Assembly: GCA_010645155.1 (NCBI GenBank)
Contig: CM021315.1
Span: 832,679 to 896,678 of the forward strand
Source of the DNA: Tigriopus japonicus
Taxonomy: Eukaryota > Arthropoda > Copepoda > Harpacticoida > Harpacticidae
Direction of reading: 5' to 3'
DNA: 64,000 nucleotides
Shown here: one piece after another, positions 34,203 through 64,000 of the stretch
Layout: each line of letters begins with the position of its first letter
Position numbering within the stretch: position 1 is the stretch's first letter
Program-made: the position numbers and the translations under genes
Notes under the pieces: generated by a model
Seen by the model: the letters and a program-made list of their open reading frames with translations, nothing else
Database searches by the model: none
Told to the model about the DNA's origin: nothing

Positions 34203-36495
34203 ATGGCCGATGAATGATCCCAAGCCAAGGCGGATTCACGGGTTCAATGTTATTTTGGGAAGGAAGCGTGAGCGCACGGGCCAATATTAACTAACTGACT
34301 GACTGACGAGGTTGAGCACACACACTGTACTTTGACTACTTTCACGACTTCCACAACAACTTTGTTGGAACAACGGAGATGGCGCCTCAGGGAGGCCACT
34401 ATGGCGCACAATTTTAAAGCACCTCATCCGACGGACAGACAGACAGACTATGAGTAGGCTGACGAAGGCTAGTTCGGAATATGACCACCAACGGCGCTGC
34501 TCAGAGAGTTCACGATAGTTTGAAATGCGGCAAAGTATGGACATATCTCAAAGAGATAATTTCAGACTTGTTATTGAAATTACGATGAAGTAGAAATAAC
34601 AGTTTGTCCTTGTGTAGCGGCGTTAAAACCAAAGCTAGATAAGGGAATACCCTGTAAAGTGGAAAAATGACGCTTGAAATGAGAATTCTTTGGTTGTTCA
34701 CAAAAATGTACATTTAGATGATTTAGATATAGATATCTAGACTACCAAAAGTTTTACGAACAAATGCTTGGTTAACAAAAACAGTCTAAAGAACGATCTC
34801 CTAGGGAAAAAACCGGTTAGTGTAATATTTTGCCAAACATGTGGGCGGTCGTGAGACATCAATTGGTTATTATTCAGATCATGACATCCATTGATACTAA
34901 AATTACCTTTTAAACTTAGCTTTGACTGCAATCTTAAATCAAGATTCATTCTAGGTTCAAAAAGTGCTACAAACTGACAATGAAATAAATGCATTTGATG
35001 TGTGCTATATCATTTTTGCTTTTCAACCTAATTGTAATTCAGTGTTTCAAACTTTGGCATTTGCAATCTTTACCATGGAAAGAAACGCCACAAAATTATA
35101 TATTTTTCACATTTTTCCATAGACTCTTTTATTCACCAATCAATGAATCAATGAATTATGTAATACAATCAAGAGGCTATAGGCCAATTAGGCAAGCTCA
35201 GTAAACATCAGCTGGGCCTGTTTGTCAACCCCGTAGCACCGTCGTGGCCTCTGGTGTCTCATTGCTTCATTAAAATTCTACAATCGCATCTCATTCTCGA
35301 CCGTTTGTTGCGGAGCAACTGACCTTTTGAAATATTTGATCGAGCGCAGAACAGGAAAGAACAGAATCACCAGAAAAGGGCGGCGCAACACTACGGAGCA
35401 CAAAATCAACAACCTTTTTCTCACTGTGCTTATTCTATTGAAGTATAGTTTTGTTGCGCCTTTCATGGAGAGAGAGAGTGGCGACAAGTGTCACGACCAG
35501 CTAACACTGTGCTTGCACTTGCAAAGTGACAAAACCTGGCATAATTCAAGAAATTGTTCAACACATGTTGCATTAACTTGTTCTTAAAATGTAATAGAGG
35601 TTTAGCTACATCAAATAGGACACTATGTTACAAATTTGGCATATTTGCTTGAGTTATGCTGAACTTTGTCTCTTTCCAAATGCATGCACAGTGCGAGTTA
35701 GCCGTGGCCCTTGTCGACGCCCTCGCTCCATGAAAAGGCACAACAAAGCCATACTTTATTTGCCATTGTCTCAACCTTTTGAGCAGCGCCACTGTTACTC
35801 ATTCTGAAAATGATAACTCGCGCTTGTGTGATCTAAATGTTTCGGAAATGGTTACCAACAAAGATGAATTTGGCAGCACTGACTAGAGACCCAAATTGGG
35901 CCAGGGTTAGCCAGTGTGACTGTTCCAATTTCTTCCATTTCTTTTTCCTGACGAAAAACTGAACTTAAGCAGTTTCTAAAACGAAATAATGGGACTGCCA
36001 TGCAGTTGGTGCTCGTTGCTTAATGCAAACATTCCATATCTAGAAAAGTTTTGGAGAAAAATAGAAATATGGTCAAATATATAGGTCTACTTAAAATTAG
36101 AATGGGTCCCAGTCCCAACGTACATTAAAATGAATTTTATTAATTGATTGTGGAATGTTTCTCGTAACGGAAAACTAATGTGCAATGAGAAAAAAAATCG
36201 CAGTATGAATCGAAAAGATCGCTCAGAAAGAAATAGAAAATTTACAGGCTTTCGAATCAACTACTTCATAATAGAATGATTCTATATATTTGATTGCATG
36301 AAGGTGGAATTCTAGGTTCTAAGAAAAGGTGTGCTCTTTAAAAAAAGCAGTCACACTCGTCCCCCAATGTTGGACCTGAAAGCGCTCTAGCTCACGCCTC
36401 ATTTCTTGCCTAATCAGCCGGTATTCAGTCCAACCTGAATCTTCATTATTCCTTCACACAACAACACATATTCCATTTGAAACTGTACTGATGGG

Positions 36496-37069
36496 CAGGG
36501 CCACCAAATAGTTGCAAATTATATTTTACAATGTAATTACCAAAATCTTGAGTGTTTGTCCAAAATTACAAAAATGGGGGAAATTTCACACAAAATGTGA
36601 GAAAAGTGCTTGTTCTGTTATTTTTTTCTAGAAAAAGATCAGTTTATTAATAAAAATCGAAGTTAGGAACACCCTTACTTCGGGGCCATCAGATACTTGT
36701 AAAAAAATATTTTCAATTTAATTACAAAAAATTGCGATTTTTTTCTAAACTTATAAAATTCGGATAATAATAAAAATAGAACTAGAGAAATTGCTTGCTC
36801 TCTTCAAAACGACGTGGAAAAAGATGGCAAAATCAAACTATGAAAAGACGTAAAGGATTTGCTAAAGTTGCAACAATGTGAAATCTATTATTCCGCTATC
36901 CCAAGCTTAGATGACTTACAGATAATATGAGTGTAGGAAAGGTCAGTTTCTTCTGCAATTTATGAGAAAAGTGCTGATAAAATTACATAAAAAATCCGAA
37001 TTCAATACATTGTTTCTCAAAAAAGTTATCAAAAATGCAACATTTTTTTACCAAATTTTGGTGGCCCTG
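36496..37069. mobile_element. hAT-like non-autonomous element made of two diverged direct copies
   Basis: The ends are inverted matches: CAGGGCCACCAAA at 36496 and, inverted, at 37069. Flanks are CTGATGGG (36488-36495) and CTGATCAA (37070-37077), agreeing at the first five of eight bases, as a worn 8-bp target duplication would. A second copy of the left end occurs inside at about 36690 (GGGGCCATCAGATACTTG), followed by a similar AT-rich stretch. The element therefore looks like a tandem or nested pair. There is no coding capacity. The hAT assignment rests on end sequence and flank length. Confidence 0.6.
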
Positions 37070-37830
37070 CTGATCAAATATTTGTTTGTTTTTGCTTAAA
37101 CTTCGTCAATAATACACTCAGTTTATTGGCTAGAAAATGGAACGCACAAATTCTGTGCTATTAAACGCAAGCATAATTTTTCCCCTTTCTTTATTGAAAA
37201 CATTGATCAAAAATTTATCAAATCAAACTTTATAAAATTCATTGAAAAATTAGTATTTTCAAATATTAAAATTGATTGATTTGAAAACCAGTACCGTTAC
37301 ACAATAATAATGAATATTAGGCACGTGGGCTTAGATATACAGTTTTGCGCTGCTTTTGCGCTTTTTCATCTTAAAATTTGGCGGCACTGAAAAATACACA
37401 CACACAAACAGTGCTGCGACATTTTGAGATTACTTTCACTTGCCAGGATTTTTCGAGTCAAATTGCGAAGAAAACATGAGGAACTGGAAACTTGTAAAAA
37501 ACCAAAAAAACCCTGAAATTATTTTTCTTTTTACTCAATCGACTATGTCTTTCGTGTTTAACTTTTTTCTTGACTTAAATACACAATACGTTTAGTCGAG
37601 TAGAAGTCAAATTGCGTACTTCAATAATGATGGACTGAGAGCGCTTTCGGCCCAAATTTCGGTCCAGTGTCGGTTATGCCTACATTTATCTTCTTCTTTT
37701 TTTAAAAAATGAAGATTTCTACACAAATACGGGAACTTGACTGTTTGTTGCCAATTCAAACCCACACAATCTAGCAACACTGATCAACAGCCTCTCTCGA
37801 CCGACGAAAAAAAGACCTTCCGTGTTGCGA

Positions 37831-37858
37831 ATGTTAAACAAACCATGAGTGACGTTTG
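37831..37858 (+). promoter_or_regulatory. Two overlapping upstream mini-ORFs before the HERC2 start
   Basis: ATG at 37831 gives a five-codon frame (MLNKP, stop 37846-37848). ATG at 37844 gives a four-codon frame (MSDV, stop 37856-37858). Both end just before the HERC2 start at 37883. If the transcript begins upstream of them they could reduce initiation at the main ATG. No transcript start is known, so this is inference. Confidence 0.4.
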
Positions 37859-37882
37859 AAGAAGAACAAGATTGAACGAACC

Positions 37883-62319
<24,437 letters not shown>

Positions 62320-64000
62320 GTGAGTTATCAGTAGAGTTGTAGATACAAGCCTTGCGTACTAAGACTATATTTGTCCGGGTGAAAATTTCCATTGGCTGTT
62401 GAGCGATAGCGGAAGATCGGACCCCACAAAATGTCAGCGTAACCTTCCGCCGCCAGCGCCTCTTTTTGTCAAACTCGTGTATGGTTGCCAGATGGAGATA
62501 TTTAATGCCACTTTTTGGCACTATTTTAGAAATAAAAATACTGTGTCAGTGGCGTGATTTCACTAATATGTCGCAATTTTTGGTTGGAAAATGTTCCTGT
62601 GAATTTTTTTTGTTATTTCGCCCAAATGTTGGGTAAATATCTTCAATCTGGCAACTCTGCCTAAATAAGATCACAGGAGGCGTTGCCGGCGGAGGGTTTA
62701 TGCTGACATTTTGGAGGAGGCACTGGACAAGGTCCAAGTATTTGCCTTCTAATTTGCTTTTTCTCTGATCTTGATAGGTTTAATGTATTTGTCAAAAAAT
62801 TACAACGCTTAAAAATGCCCATGTTGTATAAGAATAGTAGGTACTAAATGGAAAAATGGAAAGGTCAACAAGATAATATATCTTGTTGTTATATTATTAT
62901 ATAACATATACCGCAGGAAGCGAGTTAATTGGTTAATTGTTTAGATTTGTCTTCCAATTGTTGTAGAAAAGTTGGTTATGTAAGTCTGGTGAAAATTTAA
63001 AGATTCAGAGGAAAATAATTAGCTGCATCCATTACTTTCCTTAAGCGTGTTTTTCTCTTGTGGAACTAAATGCGGAGAAAAGGATTAAATTTAAAGGATT
63101 AACAACATGTAACTGACGTTGATGCCATGTTAGCCATTTTAAGGTTACTCTTTCTCTCCATTTTTCGTCTTCGTCCATTGATAGTGGACGTTAAGGGCAA
63201 ATATTATGCACCAAGCACAAAACTGTTTTTTACAATGATCAGAGTTTGTATTCAGGCGACCTTTCGTAACTTAATAATGTTCGTTGTGGCTGTTTCCAAA
63301 GTTTTTAACACCTTAGTGTCAGAACCTTGTATATCAAAGGAGGTGATTAGCCCAAAGTGAGTGGAGGCACGCTCCAAAGGAATCTGAAATGGTTCTTACT
63401 TTTTTTTAATGAAAGACCGTTTCAAAGTTCTTTTAAGGTTCCTTCTATTTTTCCACAAAAGACTGCTTCTATGACTTTGGTTCTAGAACTAAATCGTTCT
63501 TAATGGACTCTTTTGAGAAGAGAACATGTATGTCTTTCTTTGCAATGGAATGTAGATGGAGTGGCAAAGTGAATGTTACCATTGAGAGTATCTCTTGCTC
63601 TGCTCTAGTCTTTCTAGCCTTAAGAATAAAACAAAAATAAGTGAGAAAATTCCGTTTTTTACGATTGAAAATACCGTAATACACAAAATATAACTCTTGA
63701 CGCAATGAATTTTTGACGATGTTGAAAACAAAATACCGAAAACAACTAGGTTCACATGCTCTATTCAGATGAAAATATCCATTCTTTGAGCCAAGATTAG
63801 AGCGCCTGTTTTAGCACCACTGGAATTCCGGTCATTAAAACTAGCAATTTTAACCATGAATTATTTAACTTTCGTTTTGCGTATGTACTTCAGTTTCAAG
63901 TGTGTTTACTTGGGGTCTTTCATCCAGATTTTGATTTGGACCTTTTTTATGCTTACTAGCTTCAAATAATCGGTCTTTAGTCTACGTAGTTAACGTCAAA
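62320..64000 (+). other. HERC2 intron 20 (continues past the window)
   Basis: Donor gtgagt at 62320 follows DITE. Apart from the fold-back MITE, the sequence is AT-rich with short unsupported frames. The next expected HECT exon (human counterpart VDKDFIPGL) was not found, so the intron probably runs off the window. Confidence 0.6.
62420..62720. mobile_element. Fold-back MITE in the last HERC2 intron
   Basis: Inverted arms of about 85 bp. The left arm starts near 62426 with ACAAAATGTCAGC; the right arm ends near 62714 with its inverse (CCAAAATGTCAGC). Pairing continues through CCGCCGCCAGCGCCTC versus CCGCCGGCAACGCCTC and GTTGCCAGAT, then AGATATTTA. The loop is AT-rich. Exact ends and target duplication could not be fixed, so superfamily is unassigned. 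Confidence 0.65.

Larger units (their letters stand above)
34203..37882. other. Divergent intergenic region between the ankyrin gene and HERC2
   Basis: AT-rich spacer holding the presumed promoters of both genes, which point away from each other. It contains short tetranucleotide runs (CTGA near 34291-34308, GACA near 34433-34449) and a hAT-like element (36496-37069). A pair of inverted 21-bp matches lies at 36370-36390 and 37635-37655. No coding exon was recognised, and no clear TATA box or initiator could be assigned. Confidence 0.55.

Noticed and set aside
33800..34228. Open frames crossing the run of undetermined bases
   Set aside because: They exist only because the gap is read through; the flanks are copies of a non-coding repeat.

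Overview
This is a piece of an animal nuclear genome, most likely an arthropod and plausibly a crustacean such as a copepod. The genes are split by GT-AG introns, base composition is moderate, and one gene belongs to the Sidestep family of Ig-domain receptors, which is prominent in arthropods. The species assignment is inference. All protein identities come from reading the spliced exons; no search was run.

Layout. (1) 3,717-21,421 (or 21,943), plus strand: a Sidestep-family adhesion receptor with five Ig domains, one fibronectin III domain, one membrane segment and a Ser-rich tail. Its signal-peptide exon is not identified, and the tail has a second possible splice ending. (2) 24,171-33,756, minus strand: a complete 16-exon gene for a protein phosphatase 6 regulatory ankyrin-repeat subunit (ANKRD28/44/52 family, 1,017 residues). 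It starts with a 30-nt coding exon. (3) 37,883 to the window end, plus strand: the giant E3 ubiquitin ligase HERC2. Twenty coding exons (5,042 codons) are present, including one unbroken 9.4-kb exon. The catalytic end of the HECT domain lies beyond the window. Every exon junction in the three models keeps the reading frame.

Genes 1 and 2 converge tail to tail over about 2.2 kb. Genes 2 and 3 diverge head to head across about 4.1 kb, which contains an assembly gap flanked by near-identical 104-bp repeats. I see no reason to think the three genes form one pathway. Two are regulatory scaffolds or enzymes present in every cell, and one is a neuronal surface receptor.

The less expected content is in introns and spacers. 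There are six inverted-repeat mobile-element remnants: a Tc1/mariner element whose right end is an inverted copy of its own left end plus the transposase start; a 581-bp full-length fold-back; a hAT-like element with a perfect 8-bp target duplication; a second hAT-like element built from two diverged direct copies; a 175-bp pogo/Tigger-like MITE; and a fold-back MITE of about 300 bp in the last HERC2 intron. No tRNA, rRNA or CRISPR array was seen.
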